A stretch of DNA of 51,132 nucleotides. Origin: Solidesulfovibrio magneticus str. Maddingley MBC34 (GTDB lineage: Bacteria > Desulfobacterota > Desulfovibrionia > Desulfovibrionales > Desulfovibrionaceae). Positions 7,233 through 16,497 of this stretch are shown here, piece by piece; position 1 is the first letter of the stretch; each line of letters begins with the position of its first letter. The stretch is taken from NCBI GenBank assembly GCA_000307955.1, contig ALAO01000022.1, forward strand, positions 1 to 51,132, given 5' to 3'. The notes under the pieces were generated by a model that was not told the origin of the DNA, did not search any database, and was given only the letters and a program-made list of their open reading frames with translations. Made by a program: the position numbers and the translations under genes.

Positions 7233-9030
7233 TCAGATCGCGGGGATCCATTTCCTCCATCCTTCCATCGGGTTTCTGGCCCTGGCCCTGGTCATGGCCT
7301 TTTTGTCCAACGAACGCTACATGACCTGGCGCTGGCTGCTCCTGGCTCCGCCGGTGCTGGCCATCTTCTCGGTCATGGCCCTGACCTTTGGCGGCGACGG
7401 CGCGCGCGAACTGGCCACCCTGCACTACCTCGGCCAGACCTTGTCCCTGGGCCGGGTGGACACGTTGGCCCTGGTTTTCGCCAACGTCTTCGCCATCCAG
7501 TCGCTTATCGGCTTCATCTACGCCCTGCACGTGGCCGACCGGGGCCAGCACATGGCCGCCTGCCTCTACATCGCCGGCGGGTTTGGCTGCGTGTTTGCCG
7601 GCGACTACATTACGCTGTTTATCTTCTGGGAAGTCATGAGCATCGGCTCGGTCTTCCTCATCTGGCTGCGTAAGACCGAGGCCGCCACGGCCGCCGGCTT
7701 CCGCTACTTCCTGTTCCACATCTTCGGCGGCCTGTTCCTCCTGGCCGGCCTGCTGCTGCGCTACTCGGATCTGGGCACCTTCGCCTTTACCGCCGTCTCC
7801 CCCGAGGCCGCGCGCTACTACGACTACATCATCCTCATCGGCTTTTTGGTCAACGCCGCCTGCGTGCCGCTGCACGCCTGGCTGCCCGACGCCTACCCCG
7901 AAGCCACGGTCACCGGCGCGGTCTTCATGAGCGCCTTTACCACCAAGACCGCCGTCTACGTCCTGGCCCGGGCCTACGCCGGCTTCGACATCCTGGCCGT
8001 GGCCGGCGTGGTCATGTGCCTCTACGGCGTCTTCTACGCGACCATCGAGAACAACGCCCGGCGCATCCTGTCCTACCACATCGTCTCCCAGGTCGGGTAC
8101 ATGGTGTGCGGCATCGGCATCGGCACGGCCATGACCATCGACGGGGCCTGCGCCCACGCCTATGCCCACATCCTCTATAAGGGCTTGCTCTTCATGGGCG
8201 CGGGCTGCCTGCTGTACTCGGCCGGCACGGCCAAGCTCACCGAGCTTGGCGGCTTGGCCTCCCGGCTGCCGCTGGTCATGATCTGCTACATGGTCGGCGC
8301 GGTTTCCATCTCGGGCATGCCGCTTTTCAACGGCTTCGTCTCCAAGACCATGACTATCACCGGCGCGGCCGAGGCCCATCGCACCTGGCTGGCCCTGGGC
8401 ATGGAACTGGCCGCCGTGGGCACGTTCCTTTCCGTCGGCATAAAGCTCCCGTACTTCGCCTTCTGGTCCAAGCCCAAGAGCACCGTGGAATTAAAGCCCA
8501 TCCCCTGGAACATGTACGTCGGCATGGCCGTCTCGTCGCTGTTGTGCCTGGGCACGGGCCTGTTTCCGGATCTGCTTTACGGGATCTTGCCGTACCCCAC
8601 CGACTACCAGCCCTACACCGCCTGGCATGTGCTGCAGGCCTGCTTGATCCTGGGCTTCACCGGCTTGGGCTTCTACCTCATGCGGGCCATCATTCCGCCC
8701 CATGCCAGCCGCAACCTCGACTTCGACATCCTCTACCGCCTCATCGGCCGGTGGTTCGTGAAGCTGGTCAGCGTGCCGGCCGCCGCCATCGACAACATCT
8801 GGACCGACGTCTACGAGAAGATCGGGCTCAAGGCCCTTATCGAGGCCGGTTTTCTCACCAGCGTGTTCGACGTCAAGGTCATTGACGGCGTCCTCGACGG
8901 TTCGGCCAAGGGCGTGCGCGAGGTCGGCGGGGCGACGGTCGCCCGCAGCCAGACCGGACGGTTGCAGGATTATCTGGCCGCCGCCGTGGCCATCGGCCTG
9001 GTCGTGTTCGTGGCCGTGTGGCTGCGGTAA
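7219..9030 (+). CDS. Antiporter-like subunit, MrpD type with NuoL-like C-terminal extension
   Basis: 603 aa. ATG at 7219 was chosen over the ATG at 7213 because GGAGG at 7208-7212 is correctly spaced only for the former. The core is a 14-segment proton-conducting transporter with the Glu segment YITLFIFWEVMSIGS, the Lys segment VFMSAFTTKTAVYVLAR and HIVSQVGYMVCGIGIG. After the core, from about residue 490, comes an extension with an amphipathic stretch and a final membrane helix (LQDYLAAAVAIGLVVFVAVW). The KVIDGVLDGSAKGVR...RSQTGRLQDY segment resembles the end of NuoL, which forms the lateral helix along the membrane arm. I infer that it plays the structural NuoL role. Confidence 0.82.
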   Translation: MAGLDQIAGIHFLHPSIGFLALALVMAFLSNERYMTWRWLLLAPPVLAIFSVMALTFGGDGARELATLHYLGQTLSLGRVDTLALVFANVFAIQSLIGFIYALHVADRGQHMAACLYIAGGFGCVFAGDYITLFIFWEVMSIGSVFLIWLRKTEAATAAGFRYFLFHIFGGLFLLAGLLLRYSDLGTFAFTAVSPEAARYYDYIILIGFLVNAACVPLHAWLPDAYPEATVTGAVFMSAFTTKTAVYVLARAYAGFDILAVAGVVMCLYGVFYATIENNARRILSYHIVSQVGYMVCGIGIGTAMTIDGACAHAYAHILYKGLLFMGAGCLLYSAGTAKLTELGGLASRLPLVMICYMVGAVSISGMPLFNGFVSKTMTITGAAEAHRTWLALGMELAAVGTFLSVGIKLPYFAFWSKPKSTVELKPIPWNMYVGMAVSSLLCLGTGLFPDLLYGILPYPTDYQPYTAWHVLQACLILGFTGLGFYLMRAIIPPHASRNLDFDILYRLIGRWFVKLVSVPAAAIDNIWTDVYEKIGLKALIEAGFLTSVFDVKVIDGVLDGSAKGVREVGGATVARSQTGRLQDYLAAAVAIGLVVFVAVWLR

Positions 9031-9054
9031 CGGGCAGGGAAGGGAGTGATGCAC

Positions 9055-10629
9055 ATGATGACCCAAAACGGATTCCCGGTGGTGACGGCGCTGATTGTCG
9101 TGCCCCTGGCCGCCGCGGTGGCGCTGCTTTTTATGCGCCGCGAGTGGACGGTGCGGGTGACGACCCTGGCGGTCGGCATCCTCGAATGTCTGCTTTCCTT
9201 GCCGCTTCTCGGCTATGTCCCTGACGGAGCGGCCTTTCAGTTCGTGGAAAAGGCCGACTGGCTGCCGGCCTTGGGCATGACCTACCATATGGGCGTGGAC
9301 GGCCTGAGCCTCTACATGATCCTTTTAACCGCGCTCATGCTGCCCTTGTGCGTGCTCGGGTCCTGGACCTACATCTCCAAGCGCGTAACTGAGTTCCACG
9401 TCTGCCTGCTGCTCATGACCGCCTCGTGCATCGGGGTGTTCGCGGCCCTCGACTTTGTCCTGTTCTACGTCTTCTGGGAGGCCATGCTGGTCCCCATGTA
9501 CCTGCTCATCGCCGTCTGGGGCGGACCCCGGCGGCGCTACGCCTCCATCAAGTTCTTCCTCTACACCCTGGCCGGCTCCACCTTGCTCCTGGCCGCCATT
9601 GTGGCCTTTAGGCAGGTGGGCGGCACCTTCTCCATCCCGGAGCTGATGGAAAAGAGCTATGCCTTCAAGTTCCAGTTCTGGGCCTTCCTGGCCATGGCCC
9701 TGGCCTTTGCCATCAAGGTGCCCATGTTCCCGTTCCACACCTGGCTGCCCGCCGCCCACGTCGAGGCCCCGGCCGCCGGCAGCGTGCTCCTGGCCGCCAT
9801 CCTCTTAAAGATGGGCACCTACGGCTTCCTGCGCTTCTGCCTGCCGCTCACCCCGGCCGCGGCCGAGACCTTCGCGCCGCTGCTCATCGCGGTGTCCATA
9901 GCCGGCATCATCTACGGCGGCTGCATCGCCCTGGGGCAGACGGACATCAAAAAGCTCATCGCCTACTCCTCGGTGGGCCACATGGGCTTCGTGACGCTTG
10001 GCATCTTCCTGTTCAGCGTCAAGGGCGTGTCCGGCGCGATCCTGCAGATGCTCAACCACGGCATCACCACCGGCGGCCTGTTCATGATGATCGGCCTGCT
10101 CTACGAGCGCAGCCACAGCCGCGAGATCGCCGACAACCAGGGGCTTGGCAAATTCATGCCGGCCTTCATGTTCCTGTTTGGCGTCTTCTCCCTGTCCTCC
10201 CTGGCCTTCCCCGGCACCAACAGCTTCATCGGCGAGGTGCTGGTCCTTATCGGGGCCTTCCAGGGCAACCCCTGGGTGGGCTTTGCCGCCGTGCCCGGCG
10301 CCATGCTGGCCGCCGCCTACATGCTGCGCCTGCTCCAGCGGGTGACCTGGGGCGAACCGGCCGCCTACAAGCCGTCCTGGGGCGACCTGGGGCTGCGCGA
10401 GTGGGTGACGCTTGCTCCCCTGGGCATCCTGGTCTTCTACATCGGCTTGGCCCCGGCCCTTTGCATCAAAACCATCGAGCCCTCCATCACGCGGGTGCTG
10501 TCCGCCATGGAGGCCAAGAACACGGCCATGGGACTGCACAAGGACATGTCCATGGCCGAGCGGTTTAACCTGGCCGCGCCCCTGGCCGTGGCCGAGGCCG
10601 CCGACGCCGTCTCCAAGGAGCATCCATGA
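9055..10629 (+). CDS. nuoM: NADH-quinone oxidoreductase-type subunit M
   Basis: 524 aa. Several in-frame starts (GTG 9046, ATG 9049, 9055, 9058) are possible; AGGGAG at 9041-9046 best fits 9055. NuoM signatures: YHMGVDGLSLYMILLTALMLPLC, the Glu segment LDFVLFYVFWEAMLVPMYLLI, and the Lys-bearing KVPMFPFHTWLPAAHVEAP and GSVLLAAILLKMGTYGFLRF. Residues near 300, DIKKLIAYSSVGHMG, match the conserved broken helix. Ion-pumping membrane subunit. Its end overlaps nuoN by four bases. Confidence 0.92.
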   Translation: MMTQNGFPVVTALIVVPLAAAVALLFMRREWTVRVTTLAVGILECLLSLPLLGYVPDGAAFQFVEKADWLPALGMTYHMGVDGLSLYMILLTALMLPLCVLGSWTYISKRVTEFHVCLLLMTASCIGVFAALDFVLFYVFWEAMLVPMYLLIAVWGGPRRRYASIKFFLYTLAGSTLLLAAIVAFRQVGGTFSIPELMEKSYAFKFQFWAFLAMALAFAIKVPMFPFHTWLPAAHVEAPAAGSVLLAAILLKMGTYGFLRFCLPLTPAAAETFAPLLIAVSIAGIIYGGCIALGQTDIKKLIAYSSVGHMGFVTLGIFLFSVKGVSGAILQMLNHGITTGGLFMMIGLLYERSHSREIADNQGLGKFMPAFMFLFGVFSLSSLAFPGTNSFIGEVLVLIGAFQGNPWVGFAAVPGAMLAAAYMLRLLQRVTWGEPAAYKPSWGDLGLREWVTLAPLGILVFYIGLAPALCIKTIEPSITRVLSAMEAKNTAMGLHKDMSMAERFNLAAPLAVAEAADAVSKEHP

Positions 10630-12029
10630 GCATCTTCTCGCTTCTGCCCGAACTGTGGCTGTTGGGTCTGGTGTGCGCCCTTTTTGTCGCCAGCATTAGC
10701 GACAAGAAGCAGTCGGTGGCCTCCTGGCTGCCCATGGCTGCCGGCCTTGGCGTCCTGGCCGCGCTTTTCGCCCTGGGCGAGCGCGGGGAGTTTCTCTACG
10801 CCGCCTACAAGCTCGACGGCCTGTCGCAGTTCTTTAAATTGGTGATCGCCTTCGGGTTCGCCGTGGTGACGGGCATCGCCGCCGGCAACAAGGAAGGTAA
10901 GGACTTAACCCCGGACTACTTCATGCTCCTGGCCCTGTCGGCCTGGGGGCTGATGCTGCTCGCCTCGTGCGTGGAGCTCATCACCCTCTATCTGGCCCTG
11001 GAGCTGTCTTCCTACAGCCTCTATGCCCTGATTCCGCTGCGCGGCAAGGACCGCCGGGCGGCCGAGGCCGGCATCAAGTACATTCTCTTCGGCGCGGCCG
11101 TGACTGCCCTGGCGCTGTTCGGCCTGTCCTACATCATCGCGGCCAAGCACACGACCTACCTGTCGGGTCTGGCCGCCACGTCCTGGAGCTTTGCCGACGC
11201 GCCCATGGCCGTCATCGGCCTGACCCTGTTCCTGGCTGGCTTCTTCTACAAGCTGGCGCTGTTCCCGTTCCACTTCTGGTGCCCGGACGTCTACCAGGGC
11301 GCGAAAAACGAAACCGCCGCCTACGTGGCCACCATCCCCAAGCTCGGGGCCGTGGTGGTGCTGGTGCGGCTGGCCGCCTTCGTGGCCCCGCATCTTGAAG
11401 TCACCACCATCCTGGCCATCCTCGGCGCGGTGTCCATGACCGCCGGCAACCTGGCCGCCCTGGTCCAGCGCGACCTCAAGCGGCTGCTCGGGTTCTCCTC
11501 GGTGGCCCACGCCGGCTATGTCATGCTGGGCCTTGCCGCCGGCTCGGCCGCCGGCATGTCGGCCGCCGCCTTCTACAGCCTGGCCTATATCCTTATGAAC
11601 CTGGCCGCCTTCTACGTCGTGTGCGCCATCGCCAAAAACGACGAGAACCCGAGCCTGGACGACCTCGATGGCCTGTACAAGCGCGCCCCGGCCCTGGCCA
11701 TGATCCTGGCCGTGGCCGCGTTCTCCCTGGTCGGGCTGCCGCCCACCGCCGGTTTCGCCGGCAAGCTGTTCCTGCTCTCGGCCGCCTGGGACCAGGGCTA
11801 CCACTGGCTGGTCATCGTGGCCGTGCTCAATACGGCCATCTCCATCTACTACTACCTGGGCCTGGTGCGCCATGCCTACACCGGCGAATCCGACGCGCCG
11901 GCCATCGTCTGGCCGCGCGGCTACCTGATCTTTGGCGGGGCCTTGGCCGTGCTGGTGCTGCTGCTCGGCATCCTGCCCGCGCCCATGTACGATCTGGCCG
12001 CCCAGGCGGCCGGGCAGCTGCATCCGTAA
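10626..12029 (+). CDS. nuoN: NADH-quinone oxidoreductase-type subunit N
   Basis: 467 aa, within the NuoN range. Conserved blocks: the Glu segment CVELITLYLALELSSYSLYAL, YKLALFPFHFWCPDVYQGA with the functional Lys, and RDLKRLLGFSSVAHAGYVMLG. Starts on the nuoM stop (ATGA overlap). Fourth and last antiporter-like subunit, expected next to NuoK in the membrane arm. Confidence 0.92.
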   Translation: MSIFSLLPELWLLGLVCALFVASISDKKQSVASWLPMAAGLGVLAALFALGERGEFLYAAYKLDGLSQFFKLVIAFGFAVVTGIAAGNKEGKDLTPDYFMLLALSAWGLMLLASCVELITLYLALELSSYSLYALIPLRGKDRRAAEAGIKYILFGAAVTALALFGLSYIIAAKHTTYLSGLAATSWSFADAPMAVIGLTLFLAGFFYKLALFPFHFWCPDVYQGAKNETAAYVATIPKLGAVVVLVRLAAFVAPHLEVTTILAILGAVSMTAGNLAALVQRDLKRLLGFSSVAHAGYVMLGLAAGSAAGMSAAAFYSLAYILMNLAAFYVVCAIAKNDENPSLDDLDGLYKRAPALAMILAVAAFSLVGLPPTAGFAGKLFLLSAAWDQGYHWLVIVAVLNTAISIYYYLGLVRHAYTGESDAPAIVWPRGYLIFGGALAVLVLLLGILPAPMYDLAAQAAGQLHP

Positions 12030-12088
12030 CCGTGCGTCCAAACGCCTAGAGACACGGTTACCGCAACTTCGAAAGGAGGAGAGGACGC

Positions 12089-12481
12089 ATGGTTTTCACT
12101 TGGCTGCAAGCGGCGATACTGCTCTTTTTCCTGGGCGGCATCCTTTTTGCCGCAGGCCCGCTGGTCGGCTCGCTGCTCATCGCCCCCAAGGCGCACGGCG
12201 GGGCCATGGGCGAATCCTACGAGTGCGGCGTGCCCACCCACGGCAACTCCTGGATCAAATTCGGCATCAACTACTACTTCTACGCCCTGATCTTCTTGGC
12301 CTTCGAGGTGGACATCCTCTACCTCTTCCCGGTGGCGGCCGCCTACGCCTCGCCCCAGGGACTGGCCACGACGTTTAAGCTGTTGGTGTTTCTGGCGGTA
12401 CTGGCCGCCGCCGTCGTCTACTTCATGCGCAAGGGAGTGTTCACATGGCCCCGCAAAATCCAAGTCTCGCCCCGGCCGTAA
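12089..12481 (+). CDS. nuoA: NADH-quinone oxidoreductase-type subunit A
   Basis: 130 aa, three membrane segments. The [35 protein letters not shown] block is the NuoA signature, including the loop Cys and the acidic FEVD. The ribosome binding site AAAGGAGGAGAGG is the strongest in the operon, fitting a restart of translation after the 59-base gap from nuoN. Its last 37 bases overlap nuoB. Confidence 0.93.
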   Translation: MVFTWLQAAILLFFLGGILFAAGPLVGSLLIAPKAHGGAMGESYECGVPTHGNSWIKFGINYYFYALIFLAFEVDILYLFPVAAAYASPQGLATTFKLLVFLAVLAAAVVYFMRKGVFTWPRKIQVSPRP

Positions 12482-12975
12482 ATACGGTCGACCCGGCCCT
12501 GATCGCCCAGCCGGCGGTCCAGAAGCTGGTGGACGTGTGCCGGGCCATGTCCATCTGGCCCATGACCTTCGGCCTGGCCTGCTGCGCCATTGAAATGATG
12601 GCCGTGGGCATGGCGCGCTTCGACATCGCCCGCTACGGCGCGGAAGTCTTCCGGCCCTCGCCGCGCCAGTCCGATCTCATGATCGTGGCCGGCACGGTCA
12701 ACAAGAAGATGGCCCCGGCCGTGGTGCGGCTCTACGAGCAGATGCCGGCCCCGCGCTACGTCATGGCCCTGGGCAACTGCGCCATCTCGGGCGGCCCGTT
12801 TAACATCGAAAACCAGTACAACGTCATCCAGGGCGTGGACACGCTCATCCCGGTCGACGTGTACGTGCCCGGCTGCCCGCCCCGTCCCGAGGCGCTGCTG
12901 GAAGGCCTTTTCGCCATCCAGCAGAAGATGACCGGACGGCGCTGGTGGCAGGTTCCCCAGGGAGGCCAGTCATGA
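12445..12975 (+). CDS. nuoB: NADH-quinone oxidoreductase-type subunit B (N2 cluster subunit)
   Basis: 176 aa. Ligands of the terminal [4Fe-4S] cluster N2 are C46, C47 ([10 protein letters not shown]), C112 ([11 protein letters not shown]) and C144 ([14 protein letters not shown]). The start lies 37 bp inside nuoA and is supported by AAGGGAG seven bases upstream and by a normal-length N-terminus before SIWPMTF. The subunit passes electrons to the quinone at the junction of peripheral and membrane arms. Confidence 0.95.
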   Translation: MAPQNPSLAPAVNTVDPALIAQPAVQKLVDVCRAMSIWPMTFGLACCAIEMMAVGMARFDIARYGAEVFRPSPRQSDLMIVAGTVNKKMAPAVVRLYEQMPAPRYVMALGNCAISGGPFNIENQYNVIQGVDTLIPVDVYVPGCPPRPEALLEGLFAIQQKMTGRRWWQVPQGGQS

Positions 12976-13520
12976 TCCCGGCCTTTGTCGCCAAGATGGG
13001 GCCGGTGTGTTCCGCGCCCATGGACCATGCCAAGACCGGCATGACCTTGTCCGTCACCGTGGAGGCCGCCAAGGTTGTCCAGGCCATGGAAGTCCTCGAC
13101 GCCGAAGGGTATCTCCTGGAAGACGTCATGGCTTCCGACCTGCAGGACGGCTTCGAGATCACCTACCACTTGAGCCTGCTGGACGGGGCCAACCGCCTCG
13201 TGGTGCGGGCCATGATCCCCCACGACGCCCCGAGCCTGCCGACCATAAGCGGCATCTACCCGGGCGCGGACTGGCACGAGCGCGAATGCTTCGATTTCTA
13301 CGGCATCCGCTTCGAGGGCCACCCGAACCTGCACTATCTGCTGTTGCCCGAGGACTTCGAGGGACATCCGCTGATCAAGGCCGACAAGGCCCGCAAGTCC
13401 CTGGCCGACCTCATGCCCCTTGGCTACCTCGTGGACTGCGGCCTGGCCGAACCCGAGGCGGAAAAGCCCAAACCCGCCGCCGTCAAGGCCGTCAAAACGG
13501 CCAAGACCGAAGACGCCTAA
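12972..13520 (+). CDS. nuoC: NADH-quinone oxidoreductase-type subunit C
   Basis: 182 aa, 30 kDa-type subunit. The start at 12972 overlaps the nuoB stop (ATGA) with GGAGG upstream; longer versions begin inside nuoB and are less likely. Family signature: [45 protein letters not shown]. The C-terminal 25 residues are Lys/Ala/Pro-rich and variable. NuoC packs against NuoD in the Q module and is a separate protein here, not a CD fusion. Confidence 0.9.
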   Translation: MIPAFVAKMGPVCSAPMDHAKTGMTLSVTVEAAKVVQAMEVLDAEGYLLEDVMASDLQDGFEITYHLSLLDGANRLVVRAMIPHDAPSLPTISGIYPGADWHERECFDFYGIRFEGHPNLHYLLLPEDFEGHPLIKADKARKSLADLMPLGYLVDCGLAEPEAEKPKPAAVKAVKTAKTEDA

Positions 13521-13534
13521 GGCGCGGAGGACGC

Positions 13535-14692
13535 ATGCAAGCCTTTGACACCGCCCAATTGCCGCGCGACCCCTCGTCGGTGCGCTTCGAGCCGGGTCCC
13601 ACTGAGGACAAGCTGATCCTGAGCATGGGCCCCCAGCACCCGTCCACCCACGGCGTGCTGCGCATCCTGCTCGAACTCGACGGCGAGTACATCGTGCGGG
13701 CCGAACCCGTGCTCGGCTACATCCACCGGATGCACGAGTGGATGGCCGAACAAAAGACCTACTTCCAGTTCATGCCCAACATGGGCCGGGTGGACTACCT
13801 CCACGCCATGGCCTGGAACTGGGCCTACGCCGGGGCCGTGGAACGCCTGGCCGGCATCGAGGTGCCCGAGCGCGGCGAGCATATCCGCGTGGCCGTCACC
13901 GAACTCAACCGCATTAGTTCCCACCTCCTGTGGTGGGGGGCCTATCTCCTCGACCTGGGGGCCTTTACCCCCATCATGTACGCCTTCGACGACCGGGAAA
14001 TCCTCCTGGACATCCTGCAGGCCGTCACCGGCTCGCGCCTGACGTACTCCTACTTCACCTTCGGCGGCGTCTACAACGACGTGCCGGAAGACTTCGCGCC
14101 GCGCTGCCTGGCCTTCACCAAGCATCTGCGCTCGCGGCTGCCCATGTACCGCGATCTGGTCACGGACAACGTGATCCTGCGCGGACGCTGCGAAGGCATC
14201 GGCGAGATGGACGTGGACCTGGCCCGGCGCTACGGGGCCACGGGACCGGTCATCCGGGGTTCGGGCGCGCCCGTGGACACCCGCCGGGCCGAACCCTACA
14301 GCGTCTACGGCAAGTTCGACTTCCGCATCCCGGCCTACAGCCAGGGCGACGCCATGGCCCGGTACATGGTGCGCATGGACGAACTGGAAACGAGCTGCGA
14401 CATCATCGACCAGGCCGTTTCCAACTTGCCCGACGGCCCCTGTTCGGCCAAGGCCCCCAAGACCTTAAAGCCCCCCAAGGGCGAGGCCTGCTACGCCGTG
14501 GAAGGCGCGCGCGGCAAGATCCTCGTCCACGTGCGTTCCGACGGCGGCCCCAAGCCGTACCGCGTGAAGCTGCGCGCCCCGGGCTTCTCCAACCTGAGCG
14601 TCTTCTGCGAGCTGGCCAGGGGAACCCTTCTGGCCGATGCCGTGTCCATCCTGGGCAGCCTGGACCTCGTCATCCCGGAGATTGACCGATGA
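13535..14692 (+). CDS. nuoD: NADH-quinone oxidoreductase-type subunit D
   Basis: 385 aa, 49 kDa subunit related to the large subunit of NiFe hydrogenases and forming the quinone site. Start MQAFDTAQLPRD with GCGGAGG five bases upstream, 14 bases after nuoC; an in-frame upstream extension runs through nuoC and was discarded. Signatures: MGPQHPSTHGVLRILLELDGE (quinone-site His in HPSTHG), GYIHRMHEWMAEQKTYFQ, NRISSHLLWWGAYLLDLGAFTP, and the C-terminal DLVIPEIDR. Overlaps nuoH by four bases. Confidence 0.95.
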   Translation: MQAFDTAQLPRDPSSVRFEPGPTEDKLILSMGPQHPSTHGVLRILLELDGEYIVRAEPVLGYIHRMHEWMAEQKTYFQFMPNMGRVDYLHAMAWNWAYAGAVERLAGIEVPERGEHIRVAVTELNRISSHLLWWGAYLLDLGAFTPIMYAFDDREILLDILQAVTGSRLTYSYFTFGGVYNDVPEDFAPRCLAFTKHLRSRLPMYRDLVTDNVILRGRCEGIGEMDVDLARRYGATGPVIRGSGAPVDTRRAEPYSVYGKFDFRIPAYSQGDAMARYMVRMDELETSCDIIDQAVSNLPDGPCSAKAPKTLKPPKGEACYAVEGARGKILVHVRSDGGPKPYRVKLRAPGFSNLSVFCELARGTLLADAVSILGSLDLVIPEIDR

Positions 14693-15675
14693 GCCCCGAC
14701 CTTTTGAGCTTCGACCATCCCCTGACGCGTCTCGTCGTCGGGCTGTTGTGCGTGTTCGCCTTCGTGGGCTTAAACGGCCTCGTCCTCGTTTGGGTGGAGC
14801 GCAAGGTGGCCGGCCATGTGCAGTTGCGGCCCGGCCCCCTGCATGTCGGCCCCTACGGCCTGCTCCAGCCCATCGTGGACGCGGTCAAACTCGTGGGCAA
14901 GCAGCTGGCCATGCCGGCCGGCGCGGACAAGTACCTTTACTGGGCCGCGCCGCTACTGGCCTTCGCCCCGGTGACGGTGTGTTTCCTGCCGCTGCCCTTT
15001 GACCCCAACCTCGCGCCCATGCGCCTGAACATCGGCCTGGTGCTGATCCTGGCCTTCTCGGGCCTGGGTGTGCTGTCGCTGATCCTGGCCGGCTGGGGCT
15101 CCAACAACAAATGGGGCCTGCTTGGCGCGGCCCGGGCCGTGGCCCAGTCCGTGGCCTACGAAGTGCCGTTGCTGTTGGCTGTCATGTCCGTCGCCATTAC
15201 CGCCGGGTCGCTGGATCTCTATGAGATCACGAGCCAGCAGGGCGGCTGGCCCTGGCAGTGGTACGGCGTGCAGAACCCGCTGGCCTTTTTCATCTTCCTG
15301 GTCTGCGCCGTGGCCGAGACCAACCGCGCGCCCTTCGATTTGCCCGAGGCCGAATCCGAGCTGACGGCCGGTTTCCACACGGAATATTCCGGCATGGGCT
15401 TTGGCCTGTTCTTCCTGGCGGAATACGCCAACATGATCGTGGTTTCCGGCGTTGCCGCCGCGCTGTTTCTCGGCGGCTGGCAGGGGCCGTTTTTGTCCGG
15501 CATCCTGTGGTTCCTGGTCAAGGTCTACGCTATCCTGCTCCTGATGATCTGGATGCGCTGGACTTATCCCCGCGTGCGTTTCGACCAGCTGCTCAATCTC
15601 AGCTGGAAGTGGCTCACGCCGCTGGCGATCATCGATCTGGCGCTGGTGGTCATCATCAAGGGCATCGGAGGCTGA
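14689..15675 (+). CDS. nuoH: NADH-quinone oxidoreductase-type subunit H
   Basis: 328 aa, eight membrane segments, joins the Q module to the membrane arm and forms part of the quinone chamber. Signatures: VWVERKVAGHVQLRPGPLHVGPYGLLQPIVDAVKL near the start, AQSVAYEVPLLLAVM, and the acidic loop ETNRAPFDLPEAESELTAGFHTEYSGM. Starts on the nuoD stop; nuoI starts two bases after its end. Confidence 0.95.
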   Translation: MSPDLLSFDHPLTRLVVGLLCVFAFVGLNGLVLVWVERKVAGHVQLRPGPLHVGPYGLLQPIVDAVKLVGKQLAMPAGADKYLYWAAPLLAFAPVTVCFLPLPFDPNLAPMRLNIGLVLILAFSGLGVLSLILAGWGSNNKWGLLGAARAVAQSVAYEVPLLLAVMSVAITAGSLDLYEITSQQGGWPWQWYGVQNPLAFFIFLVCAVAETNRAPFDLPEAESELTAGFHTEYSGMGFGLFFLAEYANMIVVSGVAAALFLGGWQGPFLSGILWFLVKVYAILLLMIWMRWTYPRVRFDQLLNLSWKWLTPLAIIDLALVVIIKGIGG

Positions 15676-15676
15676 C

Positions 15677-16180
15677 ATGTCGGTGAGTGAACTGTTCGAG
15701 GAAGCCTATACCGGCCTCAAAAGCCTGTTTGTCGGCCTTGGCATCACGGGCAAGGCCTTTTGCCAGCCCCAGGTGACGGTGATCTATCCCAAGCAAGAGG
15801 TCGACAACCTGTCGACCTTCCGGGGCCATGTCGAACTCGTGGGCAAGGAAGACGACCCCAGCGTGCCGCGCTGCGTGGCCTGCGGGGCTTGCGTCAAGGC
15901 TTGCCCGTCGGATTGCCTGTCCATCCTGTGCCCGGTTCCGGTCAAGGAAGGCCAGGAGGACGCGCCGGTGGCCATGGGACCGGCCCCGCAAAAGGGCAGC
16001 AAGACGCCCGGCGCGGTCTTTGTCGACTTTGCCTTGTGCAGCTTGTGCGGCCAATGCGCCAAGACCTGCCCGGTGGATTCGCTGCGGTTTTCCGACAACC
16101 CGTACATGGTGGCATTGGATCGCAAGGAGTTTCGCATCGACCTCATGGCTCGGCTCAAGCGCCAGGCCGAAGAGGCGTAG
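15677..16180 (+). CDS. nuoI: NADH-quinone oxidoreductase-type subunit I (2x[4Fe-4S])
   Basis: 167 aa ferredoxin-like subunit carrying clusters N6a and N6b. The ligand sets are C66, C69, C72, C76 and C121, C124, C127, C131. An N-terminal amphipathic stretch (GLKSLFVGLGITGKAF) anchors it at the membrane. Last gene of the operon. As nuoE, nuoF and nuoG are absent, NuoI is the likely entry point for electrons, from ferredoxin or another low-potential donor. That is inference from gene content. Confidence 0.93.
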   Translation: MSVSELFEEAYTGLKSLFVGLGITGKAFCQPQVTVIYPKQEVDNLSTFRGHVELVGKEDDPSVPRCVACGACVKACPSDCLSILCPVPVKEGQEDAPVAMGPAPQKGSKTPGAVFVDFALCSLCGQCAKTCPVDSLRFSDNPYMVALDRKEFRIDLMARLKRQAEEA

Positions 16181-16281
16181 CAATACGCGTCGCTGGGCCA
16201 GAGGCGAATGTTCGGACAGGCAACCGAACGTTCCCTGCTGCTTAGCGGTAACATCGCACCCGTTATAACCATTCAGGGGGT

Positions 16282-16304
16282 CCGGGGGGAATGATTCCCC
16301 CCGG
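16282..16304. repeat. Palindrome downstream of nuo
   Basis: An 11-bp-arm palindrome of G/C blocks (see the surrounding region entry). With its CCGCCGGAGGC extension it looks like a dispersed intergenic element; the first bases of the window appear to be the end of another copy. Confidence 0.4.
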
Positions 16305-16410
16305 CCGCCGGAGGCCTCTTACGTCTTTGTTCGCTGCCTTCTTCGGCGCGGGGAGCACCCTGCCGCGAGCCGCGCCGAAGTTTTGCCCGGTTACCCTCCC
16401 GGGCTCCCTT

Positions 16411-16450
16411 GGGACCCCCCGCTTAACCCGGCCGGGGGGTTCCTTTTTTT
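16411..16450 (+). terminator. Intrinsic terminator, likely end of the nuo transcript
   Basis: Stem GGGACCCCCCG / CGGGGGGTTCC followed immediately by seven T on the + strand. It lies 230 bases after nuoI and 48 bases before the alcohol dehydrogenase start. Confidence 0.7.
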
Positions 16451-16497
16451 GCGGGCAGGGGGTTGCCTGGACGGAGGGCCGGGGCCATAGTGGGGCC

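Larger units (their letters stand above)
16181..16497. other. Intergenic region with strong palindrome and hairpins
   Basis: Holds no gene I can support. A near-perfect palindrome (CCGGGGGGAAT-g-ATTCCCCCCGG) lies at 16282-16304, followed by CCGCCGGAGGC, a string that also opens this window (bases 9-19). A further stem with arms CTTCGGCGCGG / CCGCGCCGAAG follows, then the terminator at 16411. Confidence 0.5.
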
